Shown here: positions 13,530 to 22,427 of the stretch, one piece after another
Layout of the letters: each line of letters starts with the position of its first letter
Numbering within the stretch: the first letter of the stretch is position 1
Source: Haloarcula salina
GTDB taxonomy: Archaea > Halobacteriota > Halobacteria > Halobacteriales > Haloarculaceae
Length of the DNA: 64,000 nt
Direction of reading: 5' to 3'
Assembly: GCF_010119195.1 (NCBI RefSeq)
Contig: NZ_WRXL01000007.1
Location: 1 to 64,000 of the forward strand
Position numbers and translations under genes: made by a program
The notes under the pieces: generated by a model
What the model was told of the DNA's origin: nothing
The model's input: the letters and a program-made list of their open reading frames with translations, nothing else
Databases searched by the model: none

Positions 13530-15158
13530 TCAGGCTACCGCGTCGGGGTCGACGTCGATACTGTCCATGACGCGATCCTTGTCGGCGTAGTACTTGTTGA
13601 CCATCGCGGTGAACTTCCGATAGTCCGAAACGGTCTGTTGCTGGAGATACCGGAGGAACCGCTGGCGGTCGCGAAGCTCGGTGAGCAGTTCGGACTGGGA
13701 CCAGCCCCGCTCATCACGGATCTCGTCGAGCAGTTCGCTGTTGCTCTCGGTGAAGCGGTCCTCGGTCGGCCGCCAGCTGTACGTGTTCGAGTAGTCGAGT
13801 TCACCCGTCCGCTGGTCGATACCCTCGATCTCCGCGAGCGTCTTCGCCCGACGGACGCGCTCGCCGCCCGAGCGGCCGAGCACCTGCACGCAGAGGATAT
13901 CGAGGCTCTGGACCATCGGTCGCGGGACGTTGATGGGCTCGTTCTCCAGTCGGTTGATGACCGTCTGGACGGAGTCGGCGTGCATCGTCGAGAACGTCGT
14001 GTGGCCGGTGTTCATCGCCTGGAACAGCGTGATGGCCTCCTCACCGCGCACCTCGCCGACGATGATGTACTCCGGCCGGTGGCGCAGCGCGGAGCGCAGC
14101 AGGTCGTACATCGTGATGTCTGACTCGTCGAGGCGCTCGCGCGTGACCGAGGAGAGCCAGTTGTCGTGGTACAGCGACAGCTCGCGGGTGTCCTCGATGG
14201 AGAGCACCTTCGAGCGCGGCGGGAGGAACATCGCCAGCGCGTTCATCGACGTGGTCTTGCCGGCGGCGGTCCCGCCCGCGAAGATGAGCGACTTGTTGGA
14301 CTCGATGGCGAGCCAGAGGTACGCGAGCATCTCCACGGAGAACGTGCCGTACTCCAGCAGATCGATGGGCGTGAACGGCTCGTCGGCGTACTTCCGGATG
14401 GTGAAGGCCGACCCGCGTGGCGTCACCTCCTCGCCGAGCGCGAGTTCGATGCGCGAGCCGTCCGGGAGCGTCGTCGAGACGACCGGGTCGGAGACCGAGA
14501 TGTGCCGGCCGGAGCGCTGTGCGAGCTGGATGACGAAGTCGTTCAACTCCGCGGCGTCGTAGGTGACGTTCGTCTCGATATCGGTGTAGCGGTCGTGATA
14601 GACGAAGATGGGGAGGCCGGCCCCGTCACAGGAGATGTCCTCGATGGCGGGGTCGTGCATCAGGGGGTCGATGTGACCGTAGCCCTGGAACGACCGGTAG
14701 AGGTAGTAAAACAGCCGGTAGAACGTCTCCGGTTCGATGACGACGCCGTACTCTTCGAGCCTGGCCTCGAGTTCCTCCTCGAGGACGCGCTCCGGGTCCG
14801 TATCGACGTCCTCGCGGTATATGAGCGGGATTCGGATGTCTTCGAACAGCCGGTCGAGCAGTTCCCGCTCGATGGACGAGAGCGACGGCTCGACGACGTG
14901 ATACCGATTCTCGTCGCGCTCCGGGTCGTGGTTGATGGAGACGAACGCGAAGGGCGCGTTCAGCCAGTAGCGTTCGATCTCCTGGTAGCCGTCCAGCCCG
15001 TCGAACTCGACGAGGCGGCCGTGGCGGGCGGGGTCGTAGTTCGCCGTCGGGACGGCCGATCCGGAGAGGACCGTCGCCGTCCGCGAGAGCCACGACCGGA
15101 CGTGACCCAGCGGGTCGGAGACGATATCGCCGGGGTCTGGTGGTTCTGGGTTCGACAT
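13530..15158 (-). CDS. pilB: type II/IV secretion system ATPase (PilB/VirB11-like)
   Basis: 542 residues. This is a hexameric ATPase that would power type IV pilus assembly or a related secretion machine. Walker A is FAGGTAAGKTTSMN (Lys301). The Asp box/Walker B region reads RPEYIIVGEVRGEEAI and the His box is STMHADS. The N-terminal 150 residues are the usual haloarchaeal extension (WLNAPFAFVSI). It is co-transcribed with the platform gene. The initiator ATG lies about 67 bases downstream of a TATA-like element. Confidence 0.92.
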   Translation of the reverse strand: MSNPEPPDPGDIVSDPLGHVRSWLSRTATVLSGSAVPTANYDPARHGRLVEFDGLDGYQEIERYWLNAPFAFVSINHDPERDENRYHVVEPSLSSIERELLDRLFEDIRIPLIYREDVDTDPERVLEEELEARLEEYGVVIEPETFYRLFYYLYRSFQGYGHIDPLMHDPAIEDISCDGAGLPIFVYHDRYTDIETNVTYDAAELNDFVIQLAQRSGRHISVSDPVVSTTLPDGSRIELALGEEVTPRGSAFTIRKYADEPFTPIDLLEYGTFSVEMLAYLWLAIESNKSLIFAGGTAAGKTTSMNALAMFLPPRSKVLSIEDTRELSLYHDNWLSSVTRERLDESDITMYDLLRSALRHRPEYIIVGEVRGEEAITLFQAMNTGHTTFSTMHADSVQTVINRLENEPINVPRPMVQSLDILCVQVLGRSGGERVRRAKTLAEIEGIDQRTGELDYSNTYSWRPTEDRFTESNSELLDEIRDERGWSQSELLTELRDRQRFLRYLQQQTVSDYRKFTAMVNKYYADKDRVMDSIDVDPDAVA

Positions 15159-15223
15159 CGGTGGTCTGATGGGGCGACAACGCGGCGTCCCCAGAGTCTA
15201 CCCCCTGCTATCGGATGCTCCTA

Positions 15224-15232
15224 CTTAAATTC
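15224..15232 (-). promoter_or_regulatory. putative TATA box of the pilB-pilC operon
   Basis: Read on the minus strand this is GAATTTAAGT. It lies about 67-74 bases before the pilB ATG, so the leader would be roughly 40 bases. Confidence 0.45.
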
Positions 15233-15330
15233 GCTCGCCAAATTATCACGCGTACAATCGCCAGGCGGTCGGCGGACCGGACGGACCCGCCCCGCGATAC
15301 CGCTGGGCCGGTCGTCACCGACAACGGGAT

Positions 15331-15831
15331 TCAGGCCCGGTCGACGGTCAGCAGGAGCGCCGACAGGACGAGGGCGACGAACGGTCCGACGGGGACGGTG
15401 ACGCCGGGGAACGACGCGACGAACAGCCCGCTGGCCGCGAGCGCGGCGAGGCCGACGAGGCCGAGCAGGACGCCGAACACCCTGACCGGGTCAACCGGGA
15501 GCGCCGCCTCGACGCGGTCCTCGGCGCGGTAGTAGACGAGACTGAGACCGAGCGGGAGGAGGTAGAGGGCGAGCGCCGCGGTGGCGATGGTGCCGGCGAG
15601 CGCGAGCGGCGCGGACTCCTGGAAGCCGCCGATCTGCCAGGTCCAGAGGAACGGCCGCTCGCCGGTGAGCGTCGCGCCGAAGATGAACTGGAACCGGAAG
15701 GGCAGAAAGCGCAGGGCGACGACCGTCACGCGCTGGACCTCGAACAGGGACACCGACCAGGGGGCGAGCCCCACGAGCCAGGTCGCGAGGACCGCGAACT
15801 CGCCCGCGTACTCGGATTTCACCCACGCCAT
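15331..15831 (-). CDS. haloarchaeal membrane protein, TIGR04206-like
   Basis: 166 residues with about four hydrophobic helices and the opening MAWVKSEYAGEFAVLATWL, which I recall as characteristic of the TIGR04206 family of haloarchaeal membrane proteins; I could not run the model. The start is the ATG at 15829-15831; the reading frame extends further but has no membrane-protein character there. Function unknown. It is upstream of the pilus operon in the same direction, but 170 bases separate them. Confidence 0.65.
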   Translation of the reverse strand: MAWVKSEYAGEFAVLATWLVGLAPWSVSLFEVQRVTVVALRFLPFRFQFIFGATLTGERPFLWTWQIGGFQESAPLALAGTIATAALALYLLPLGLSLVYYRAEDRVEAALPVDPVRVFGVLLGLVGLAALAASGLFVASFPGVTVPVGPFVALVLSALLLTVDRA

Positions 15832-15933
15832 GCTACTGTCAGAGCGTGCACCGGCCCGGTAAAAGCTACCGATACCGGCGGTCGCCTCGCCGGTACGTTC
15901 ATTTGGCCGGGAGACGTACTGGTAGTTACCGGA

Positions 15934-16362
15934 ATGAGGCGTGATTACTTCACCGTCGACATCCAGGCCGCGGCCGCCGAAGACGACGCCCCGACGCTCT
16001 CGATCGAGTACGACGGGCCGACAGCGGAACTCAGCGAACGCCTCACCACAGTAGCGGGGGAGACGCTCGACGCGGGGGAGATCGACGTGACCTTCCGCCG
16101 CCAGCCCGACGAGGACATGGGGGTCTTGTCGCTGACGAACCGACACACGGGCGAGTACCTCTTCGAGGCCACCGCGCCGGCGGCCGACATCGAGTCGCTC
16201 GTCACCGCCGCGGAGGGCAGCGAACACCCGTCGTTCGAGATCCGACTGACCGTCGGCGAGGACGACACGCGCGTCTACGAGAAGCGCACGCTGCTCGTCT
16301 ACGATCACGACGGGAGCCTGCTCCGCGGACGGAGCCTGATTCCCGGCGGCGTCGAGCTGTAG
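15934..16362 (+). CDS. conserved haloarchaeal protein (DUF5793-like)
   Basis: 142 residues, soluble, acidic, beginning MRRDYFTVDI. No catalytic motif or metal site is visible. The alternation of short hydrophobic strands suggests a beta-rich fold. The opening resembles proteins I recall under DUF5793, unverified. It is transcribed divergently from the membrane protein gene with about 100 bases between them, and it converges on the sirtuin gene. Confidence 0.65.
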   Translation: MRRDYFTVDIQAAAAEDDAPTLSIEYDGPTAELSERLTTVAGETLDAGEIDVTFRRQPDEDMGVLSLTNRHTGEYLFEATAPAADIESLVTAAEGSEHPSFEIRLTVGEDDTRVYEKRTLLVYDHDGSLLRGRSLIPGGVEL

Positions 16363-16413
16363 CGTCGCGGACTCGACGCCCGTTCGGCGTATAGCCCGCC
16401 GTTTTCGCCGCGC

Positions 16414-17163
16414 TCAGAGCCGCTCGACGAGCGCCGGCAGCGCCTCCGTCACGTCCGAGCGGAGGACGAAGGCGGCGTCCCCGTCGCGCGGGGTCTCGTC
16501 GTAGTTTATCACGGCGAGCGTCGCGCCCGCGTCGGCCGCGAGCTTCGGCAGGAGCGACGCCGGCCGGACCGACAGCGACGAGCCGACGGCGAGGAACACG
16601 TCGCTGTCGCGGGCGAGGCGCTGGGCCTCGTTCATCGCCGCGTCGGGGAGCGCCTCGCCGAACAGGACCACGTCGGGCCGGTAGACGCCGCCGCAGTCAC
16701 ACCGGGGCGGGAGGTCGCCGTCGCCCGCCCGCTGGAACACCGGGTCGGCGGGCCGGCGGTCCCCGCAGTCGTCGCAGGCGACGTATCGGTGCGTGCCGTG
16801 CAGTTCCACGACGCGCTCGGTCCCGGCGGCGTCGTGCAGGCCGTCGATGTTCTGCGTGAGGACCGCGTCGAGGTGTCCCGCCGCCTCCAGTCGCGCCAGC
16901 GCCTCGTGGGCGGCGTTGGGCTCGGGGTCGAGGTCGCCGTAGATGGACTCGCGCAGCGAGAGTCTGTCCGCCCAGAACCCGGCCGGGTCGGCGTCGAGTC
17001 GCCGCCGGTGGAAGTCCATCGGGTCGTGACGGTCCCAGACGCCGTCCTCGCCGCGGAACGACGGGATGCCCGAGGCCGTCGAGACGCCCGCTCCGGTGAG
17101 CGCGACGGCCGTCTCGGCGGTTCCGAGCGCTTCGGTGACGGCGTCGAGTGTCTCGTCGGTCAC
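16414..17163 (-). CDS. NAD-dependent protein deacylase (sirtuin)
   Basis: 249 residues, Sir2 family. It removes acyl groups from lysines using NAD. The NAD-binding motif GAGVSTASGIPSFRG is at residues 24-38. TQNIDGLH and the catalytic-histidine stretch VVELHGTH follow. A zinc module has CDDCG and a later CDC. GSSLSV is the second NAD loop. In archaea sirtuins deacetylate chromatin and metabolic proteins such as acetyl-CoA synthetase; the target here is not indicated by neighbours. Confidence 0.93.
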   Translation of the reverse strand: MTDETLDAVTEALGTAETAVALTGAGVSTASGIPSFRGEDGVWDRHDPMDFHRRRLDADPAGFWADRLSLRESIYGDLDPEPNAAHEALARLEAAGHLDAVLTQNIDGLHDAAGTERVVELHGTHRYVACDDCGDRRPADPVFQRAGDGDLPPRCDCGGVYRPDVVLFGEALPDAAMNEAQRLARDSDVFLAVGSSLSVRPASLLPKLAADAGATLAVINYDETPRDGDAAFVLRSDVTEALPALVERL

Positions 17164-17360
17164 GGGCGGGCGTAGGGCAGCCGGAGCAAAAACCGCACCT
17201 ATCTCGCGCGCCGACTGGCGGACGCTCGCGCCGCCCCTGTCACCCGCCGGGGTCGACGCCTGCGCGTGCCTGGATGTTCGTCGACCTTTCCCGACGATAA
17301 CCGACCGTTCGATGGATATCGAATTCGAGCCGGCGCTTCCGAGCGTTCGATAAAGACGGA

Positions 17361-17367
17361 TTTAAAT
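17361..17367 (+). promoter_or_regulatory. TATA box of sucC-sucD
   Basis: TTTAAAT lies 27-33 bases before the sucC ATG, giving a leaderless transcript. Confidence 0.65.
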
Positions 17368-17393
17368 CGTCACCGCTCGCCTGTCCGCATGAC

Positions 17394-18542
17394 ATGCGCT
17401 TGCACGAATACCAGGCGAAGCAAGTCTTCGCTGACGCGGGAGTTCCCACGCCCGCATCGCAGCTAGCTACAACGGTGGACGAGGCCGTCGACGCGGCCGA
17501 GGATATCGGGTATCCGGTCGCCATCAAGGCACAGGTCCACGTCGGCGGCCGCGGCAAGGCCGGCGGCATCAAGCTCGTCGAGAACAAGGAGGAGGCCGAG
17601 GAGGCCGCCGACGCCATCCTCGGGATGGACCTCAAGGGCTACCACGTCTCGAAGGTCCTCGTCGAGGAGGCCGTCGACTTCGTCAACGAGCTGTACGTCG
17701 GCGTGACGATGGACCGCGGCGAGGGCGAGCCGGTCGCCATGGTCTCGACGAAGGGCGGCGTCAACATCGAGGAGGTCGCCGAGGAAGACCCCGACGCCAT
17801 CGCCCGCGAGCACATCGATCCCGCGTTCGGGATGCACCCCTTCCAGGCCCGGAAGGTCGTCTACGAGGCCGGCGTCGACCGCGACGTGGCCAACGACGTG
17901 GCGAGCGTCCTGACCACGCTCTACCAGCTCTGGGACGACCGCGACGGCAGCGACGTCGAGGTCAACCCCCTGATGATCACGAGCGACGACGAGGTCATCG
18001 CGGCAGACGCCGTGATGAACATCGACGACGACGCGCTGTTCCGCCAGCCCGAAATCGCGGAGATGGGCGAAGAAGCGGAAGAGGGCGACGAACTCGAACA
18101 GAAGGCCGACGAGTACGGCTTCGACTACGTCCGTCTCGACGGGAACGTCGGCATCATCGGCAACGGCGCGGGCCTCGTGATGACGACGCTCGACCTCGTG
18201 GACTACTACGGCGGCGAGCCGGCTAACTTCCTCGACGTGGGCGGCGGCGCGAAGGCCGACCGCATCGCGAACGCCCTCGACATGGTGTTCTCTGACGACA
18301 ACGTCGACTCGGTCGTCTTCAACATCTTCGGCGGCATCACCCGCGGCGACGAGGTCGCCAACGGGATCAACCAGGCCCTGGAGCAGTTCGACGAGATTCC
18401 GAAGCCCGTCACCGTCCGCCTCGCCGGCACGAACGCCGAGGAGGGGATGGAGATCCTGAACGAGGACCTGGTCACGGTCGAGCACACGCTGGAGGACGCC
18501 GTCCAGCGTGCAGTCGAATACGCGAAGGAGGTGGAAGCATGA
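17394..18542 (+). CDS. sucC: succinate-CoA ligase (ADP-forming), beta subunit
   Basis: 382 residues, ATP-grasp fold. With SucD it interconverts succinyl-CoA and succinate in the TCA cycle with substrate-level phosphorylation. The start [20 protein letters not shown] is typical. The ATP-grasp loop [14 protein letters not shown] and the metal and phosphate region EVNPLMI are visible, and [13 protein letters not shown] lies at the C-terminal ligase domain. The stop overlaps the sucD ATG (ATGA), so the subunits are translationally coupled. Confidence 0.97.
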   Translation: MRLHEYQAKQVFADAGVPTPASQLATTVDEAVDAAEDIGYPVAIKAQVHVGGRGKAGGIKLVENKEEAEEAADAILGMDLKGYHVSKVLVEEAVDFVNELYVGVTMDRGEGEPVAMVSTKGGVNIEEVAEEDPDAIAREHIDPAFGMHPFQARKVVYEAGVDRDVANDVASVLTTLYQLWDDRDGSDVEVNPLMITSDDEVIAADAVMNIDDDALFRQPEIAEMGEEAEEGDELEQKADEYGFDYVRLDGNVGIIGNGAGLVMTTLDLVDYYGGEPANFLDVGGGAKADRIANALDMVFSDDNVDSVVFNIFGGITRGDEVANGINQALEQFDEIPKPVTVRLAGTNAEEGMEILNEDLVTVEHTLEDAVQRAVEYAKEVEA

Positions 18543-19411
18543 GTGTGCTAGTCGACGAAGACACGCGCGTCGTTGTACAGGGAATCACCGGCGGTGAAGG
18601 GAAGTTCCACACCGAACAGATGCTGGAGTACGGCACCAACGTGGTCGCCGGGGCCGTCCCCGGCCGCGGCGGGCAGGAAGTCGCCGGCGTCCCGGTCTAC
18701 GACACGGTCCAGCAGGCCGCCCGCGAGGAGGACGCCAACGCCTCCGTCGTGTTCGTGCCGCCCGCGTTCGCGGCCGACGCCTGTTTCGAGGCGCTGGACG
18801 CGAAGGGCATCGACCTCGTCGTCGCCATCACCGAGGGCATCCCGACCCAGGACATGGCGCGGGTCTACCGCAAGCAGCAGGAGACCGACACGCACCTCGT
18901 CGGGCCGAACTGCCCCGGCGTCATCACGCCCGGCGTCGCCAAGCTCGGCATCCTGCCCGGTAACATCTTCTCCGAGGGGAACGTCGGCCTCGTCTCCCGC
19001 TCGGGTACGCTGACCTACCAGGTCGTCGACAACCTCACCGACCGCGGCCTCGGGCAGACGACCGCCATCGGCATCGGCGGCGACCCGATCATCGGGACGG
19101 ACTTCATCGACGCGCTCGAACTGTTCGAAGCCGACCCCGACACCCACGCCGTCGTCATGTGCGGCGAGATCGGCGGCGAGGACGAGGAGGAGGCCGCCCG
19201 CTTCATCGGCCAGAACATGGACACGCCCGTCGCCGGATTCATCGCCGGCCGCACCGCCCCGCCGGGCAAGCGCATGGGCCACGCCGGCGCGATCGTCTCC
19301 GGCTCCGGGACCGGGACCGCCGAGTCGAAGATCAACGCCCTCGAGAACAACGGCGTGCCGGTCGGCGACACGCCGGAAGAAGTCGCGGACCACATCGAAG
19401 ACCTGCTGTAA
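18539..19411 (+). CDS. sucD: succinate-CoA ligase (ADP-forming), alpha subunit
   Basis: 290 residues. It has a Rossmann CoA-binding domain ([19 protein letters not shown]) and [11 protein letters not shown]. The phosphohistidine loop is [17 protein letters not shown], where the His is transiently phosphorylated. It ends [19 protein letters not shown]. About 90 bases of its 3' end are repeated immediately downstream, interrupted by a hairpin insertion; the intact gene itself is full length. Confidence 0.97.
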   Translation: MSVLVDEDTRVVVQGITGGEGKFHTEQMLEYGTNVVAGAVPGRGGQEVAGVPVYDTVQQAAREEDANASVVFVPPAFAADACFEALDAKGIDLVVAITEGIPTQDMARVYRKQQETDTHLVGPNCPGVITPGVAKLGILPGNIFSEGNVGLVSRSGTLTYQVVDNLTDRGLGQTTAIGIGGDPIIGTDFIDALELFEADPDTHAVVMCGEIGGEDEEEAARFIGQNMDTPVAGFIAGRTAPPGKRMGHAGAIVSGSGTGTAESKINALENNGVPVGDTPEEVADHIEDLL

Positions 19412-19430
19412 CAGGAGATGAAACCCGGCG

Positions 19431-19603
19431 TCGACGATCACCGCCCTGGAGAACAACGGCGTCCTGCGCGAATGGGGCGCGGTCGACCGGCGGGAGACCC
19501 GCCCCGAGCGCAGGGCTCGATAGACGAACGGAGTGAGTCTATCGGCGTGCCGGTCGGCGACACGCCGGAGGAAGTCGCGGACCACATCGAAGACCTGCTG
19601 TAG
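19431..19603 (+). pseudogene. interrupted second copy of the sucD 3' end
   Basis: Bases 19431-19462 match sucD 19325-19356 with 3 mismatches in 32. Bases 19544-19603 match 19352-19411 with 2 mismatches in 60, down to the stop codon (TAG against TAA). Both parts share GGCGT, at 19458-19462 and 19544-19548, and the 81 bases between are unrelated to sucD. A reading frame from 19418 ends in the exact SucD C-terminus [19 protein letters not shown], but it has no conserved N-terminus and no visible promoter. Confidence 0.88.
19463..19543. repeat. 81-bp two-hairpin insertion with 5-bp flanking direct repeat
   Basis: The insertion is made of two adjacent hairpins. The first, 19463-19514, has outer arms CCTGCGC and GCGCAGG and inner arms GGGGCG and CGCCCC. 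The second, 19519-19543, has 7-bp arms GATAGAC and GTCTATC around the 11-base loop GAACGGAGTGA. It splits the sucD copy and is bounded by GGCGT on both sides, like a target-site duplication. No protein is encoded. The second hairpin has the same arm length and loop length as the one at 52063-52087. Confidence 0.8.
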
Positions 19604-19646
19604 GCCAGCGACGGTTTCTTATCGCCCGTTTTCGTATGCCCACGCG

Positions 19647-20639
19647 ATGACGCTCGCCCGTGGGTCCGTGTATCTCGCCGTCGGAACCGAAGCGACAGAC
19701 CGCGTCTCGGACCTGTCCGACGCGCTCGACGACTCCCCGGTCTCGGTCGAAGCGGTCGCCGACCGGGCCGCCGTCCGGGACCGCCTCGCCGACGGAACGG
19801 TCAGAGCCGTCGTCGTCGGCGACGGCGAGGACGACGGGATCGACGTGTTCGAGGCGCTCCGGGCCGTCGACGACGCGGTCCCCGTCGTCGTCCTCGCCGC
19901 GGATCCAGACCCGGACCGCGTGGAGACAGCACTGATGGCAGGCGTCACGGACTACCTGCCCGCGGACGTGGATGCTGAACTGCTGGCCGCGCGGCTCGAA
20001 GCCTACGCGAAGCGCTGGCCGACCGACTGGCGGACCGCGACGGCGCAGTGGGACGACATCTCCAGCGGTATCTCACACGACGCGAAGAACCCGCTCAACG
20101 TCGTCATGGGCCGACTCGACCTGATGGAGGTCGGCGAGCCACACGAGGAGCCGCTGCGCCGGTCGGTCGACCGCGTGGAGTCGTTTCTCACCGACCTCTC
20201 GCGCATCGGGAGCGTCGGCCGCCCGGTCACCGATCCGGAGGACGTCTCGCTCGCCGATGTCGCCAGGGACGCGTGGTCGGCGGCCGACCGCGGGGGCGCG
20301 ACGCTCGAAGTCGCGACCGAGGGGACGGTCGACGCCGATCCGGACCGCCTCCGTCTGCTGTTCGAACGCCTGTTCGACAACGCCGTCGACCACGGCGGCG
20401 AGGCCGTGACGGTGACGGTCGGCGAGACGGACGTCGGGTTCTACGTGGCCGACGACGGCCCCGGCATCCCCGACGACGAGCGCGAGGACGTGTTCGAACT
20501 GGGGTACGGAACGACGCGGAACGGCGAGGGGTACGGACTCTTCTTCGCCCGGGTGATCGCTCGAGCGCACGGCTGGACCGTCGTCGCCGGGGAGAGCGCG
20601 GACGGCGGCGCCCGGATCGACGTGTCCGTCTCGGCGTAG
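19647..20639 (+). CDS. sensor histidine kinase with receiver-like N-terminus
   Basis: 330 residues. Residues 1-115 have the outline of a response-regulator receiver domain. Then comes a HisKA helix pair with SHDAKNPLN, where the His is the phosphorylation site, followed by HATPase_c (FDNAVDHGGEA, YVADDGPGIPDDE, GYGLFFARVIARAHGW). No membrane segment is visible, so it is a cytoplasmic kinase. The ATG at 19647 follows the sucD copy by 43 bases; the upstream part of the frame is discounted because it runs through that copy. A hairpin at 20642-20656 (CGGGTCG/CGACCCG) follows the stop. Confidence 0.85.
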   Translation: MTLARGSVYLAVGTEATDRVSDLSDALDDSPVSVEAVADRAAVRDRLADGTVRAVVVGDGEDDGIDVFEALRAVDDAVPVVVLAADPDPDRVETALMAGVTDYLPADVDAELLAARLEAYAKRWPTDWRTATAQWDDISSGISHDAKNPLNVVMGRLDLMEVGEPHEEPLRRSVDRVESFLTDLSRIGSVGRPVTDPEDVSLADVARDAWSAADRGGATLEVATEGTVDADPDRLRLLFERLFDNAVDHGGEAVTVTVGETDVGFYVADDGPGIPDDEREDVFELGYGTTRNGEGYGLFFARVIARAHGWTVVAGESADGGARIDVSVSA

Positions 20640-20641
20640 CG

Positions 20642-20656
20642 CGGGTCGGCGACCCG
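20642..20656. terminator. hairpin after the kinase gene
   Basis: CGGGTCGGCGACCCG forms a 7-bp stem with almost no loop, directly after the stop codon of the kinase gene. No T-run follows, so termination is possible but not shown. Confidence 0.3.
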
Positions 20657-20725
20657 ATCTAACGCTGGTGTCGCGACGCGGTGGCGGCGACTCGACCCAT
20701 CCGGCGACGAATCAATCTGACGACC

Positions 20726-20741
20726 ATTACTGGTCAGTAAT
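20726..20741. promoter_or_regulatory. palindrome ATTACTG-GT-CAGTAAT in the intergenic region
   Basis: Perfect 7-base arms with a GT centre in an otherwise ordinary intergenic stretch, about 90 bases before the TATA box of the zinc-finger gene. It could be an operator for that gene or part of a 3' structure for the kinase gene. The protein that might bind is unknown. Confidence 0.4.
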
Positions 20742-20832
20742 CGTAGTCTTTCATGCACTGAAAATCGACCGACGGCGGGATGGTCTAATCTACCGACAAC
20801 GGAAAGAAGGGGCCGTGAACGTTCCGGTATCG

Positions 20833-20839
20833 CTATAAG
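20833..20839 (+). promoter_or_regulatory. TATA box of the small zinc-finger gene
   Basis: CTATAAG lies 23-29 bases before the ATG at 20862, which supports that start and a leaderless mRNA. Confidence 0.6.
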
Positions 20840-20861
20840 GGTTGACTCAGTACAATCGAAT

Positions 20862-21098
20862 ATGACTCATATCTGTCGGAACTGCAAGCGGACCTTCGGG
20901 ACAGAACTCGAACTCGAACTCCACCGGGACACGTGTTCGGCCGGCCAGCTCTACTGCGACGAGTGCGGCGACCGGTTCACGGAGCGGGCGGCGACGGAAG
21001 ACGGCTGGCACTATCGATGCCCGAACGAGGACTGCGACGGCTCCGGAATCGACGACGATATTCACAAGGTATCCGACGCACGCGTCGCGAAGCAGTAG
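20862..21098 (+). CDS. small two-module zinc-finger protein
   Basis: 78 residues. The first module is C2H2-like (CRNCKRTFGTELELELHRDTC). The second is a four-cysteine ribbon (CDECGDRF and CPNEDC). Haloarchaea carry many such small zinc proteins, proposed to act in nucleic-acid or protein binding. A good TATA box and a base composition fitting the strand support expression. No partner gene is evident: it sits between two independent histidine kinase genes. Confidence 0.8.
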   Translation: MTHICRNCKRTFGTELELELHRDTCSAGQLYCDECGDRFTERAATEDGWHYRCPNEDCDGSGIDDDIHKVSDARVAKQ

Positions 21099-21219
21099 GA
21101 CCTACCCGGCCCACGTACCAGTCGAGTATCACGACCGCTCGTAGCGGCCGTTCACCCTCGCCGAGCCGTCTCGACGGCCAACGACCTTATCCCGCTCTAT
21201 TCCGATGGTGGTGTAACGA

Positions 21220-22386
21220 GTGACCTCGGAAGCGCGCGAGTATCGGCCTGCCGTGACGTACGTCCCGACGGTTGTCCAGGGAGTCGGCGCGCTGCTGTTG
21301 GTGACGCACATCGGATCACAGCTCCACTTTCAGGGGGTCCCGACGTGGTCCGGTCTCAGCTTCGTGTACCTCCTCAGTCTGCTCTCGGTTTCTCCGTTCG
21401 CGCTGAGCATCGTCGTCGCCGGCCTGTGGTTCGAACGCGCGGACCTGTCGCCGACGCAGTACCCTCGTATCGGGGCGTGGTTCGCCGGGGGCCTCGGTAG
21501 CTTCCTGCTGTTGAATCTGGCGATGATCGCGGCCTGGCCGACGGGCACGGTGAGCGGCGACCTGGGCTGGGCGCTGTTCGCCGCGGCCGTCGGCGGTGCC
21601 GGCGGGCTGGCTATCGGCGTGTTCGAGGCCCGAGCCATCGCTCGCGCCGTCGAGGCGGAGCGACACCGACTGCAACGAGCGGCCGTCGAACGGCGCAACG
21701 AACGCCTGGACGAGTTCGCCTCTCTCGTCGCTCACGACCTCCGGAATCCGCTGGAAGTCGCGTCGGGGAACGTCGAACTCGCCCGGCGGGAGCACGACTC
21801 CCCGCGGCTCGACACCGCCGCTGCCGCGCTCGACCGGATGGGGACGATCATCGACCAGACGCTGCTTCTGGCCCGGAGCGGCCACGTCATCAGCGACACC
21901 GAGCTGATCGACCTGCGCGACCTCGTCGATCAGAGCTGGCAGTCGGTCCCGACGGGGGCGGCGACGCTCCGGAACGAGGTCACCCACACGATCGAGGCGG
22001 ACCCCGACCGGCTTCGCCACCTGTTCGAGAACCTCTTTCGAAATTCGGTAGAGCACAGTTCCAGGGGAAGTCAGAACGCGTTTGACGACGACTGCACCGG
22101 GGACCTGACGGTCCGCGTCGGCTCGACCGACGGCGGCTTCTACGTGGCCGACGACGGCCCCGGGATCCCGCCGGAGAAGCGCGAGGCCGTGCTGGAAGAC
22201 GGCTACTCGACCACAGACGGAGAGGGCGGACTGGGACTGGCGATCGTCCAGCGGATCGTCGACGCTCACGGGTGGGAACTGGCCGTGACGGAGAGCGACG
22301 AGGGCGGTACCCGGTTCGAAATCACTGGGGTCGACAGTCGGGTCCCGGCGGCGGTCCGTCCCTCCGAAACCGCGCGCGGATCGTGA
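21220..22386 (+). CDS. membrane histidine kinase
   Basis: 388 residues, starting from GTG. Four hydrophobic helices fill residues 10-135 and form a membrane sensor without a large outer domain. Then come a short coiled linker, HisKA with VAHDLRNPLE and HATPase_c (NLFRNSVEH, YVADDGPGIP, LGLAIVQRIVDAHGW). Between the N box and the G1 box there is a 17-residue insertion (SSRGSQNAFDDDCTGDL) encoded by locally AT-richer DNA at 22060-22100. No response regulator gene is adjacent. Confidence 0.85.
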   Translation: MTSEAREYRPAVTYVPTVVQGVGALLLVTHIGSQLHFQGVPTWSGLSFVYLLSLLSVSPFALSIVVAGLWFERADLSPTQYPRIGAWFAGGLGSFLLLNLAMIAAWPTGTVSGDLGWALFAAAVGGAGGLAIGVFEARAIARAVEAERHRLQRAAVERRNERLDEFASLVAHDLRNPLEVASGNVELARREHDSPRLDTAAAALDRMGTIIDQTLLLARSGHVISDTELIDLRDLVDQSWQSVPTGAATLRNEVTHTIEADPDRLRHLFENLFRNSVEHSSRGSQNAFDDDCTGDLTVRVGSTDGGFYVADDGPGIPPEKREAVLEDGYSTTDGEGGLGLAIVQRIVDAHGWELAVTESDEGGTRFEITGVDSRVPAAVRPSETARGS

Positions 22387-22427
22387 CCGGTTCGGGCGGC
22401 GCTTCGAGCGGTGGGCTCACGGGCAGA

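Noticed and set aside
19418-19603. A 61-codon frame ending in the SucD C-terminus as a real gene
   Set aside because: Only its end resembles SucD, its start lies in scrambled sequence, and no promoter is visible; better read as a duplicated gene end.
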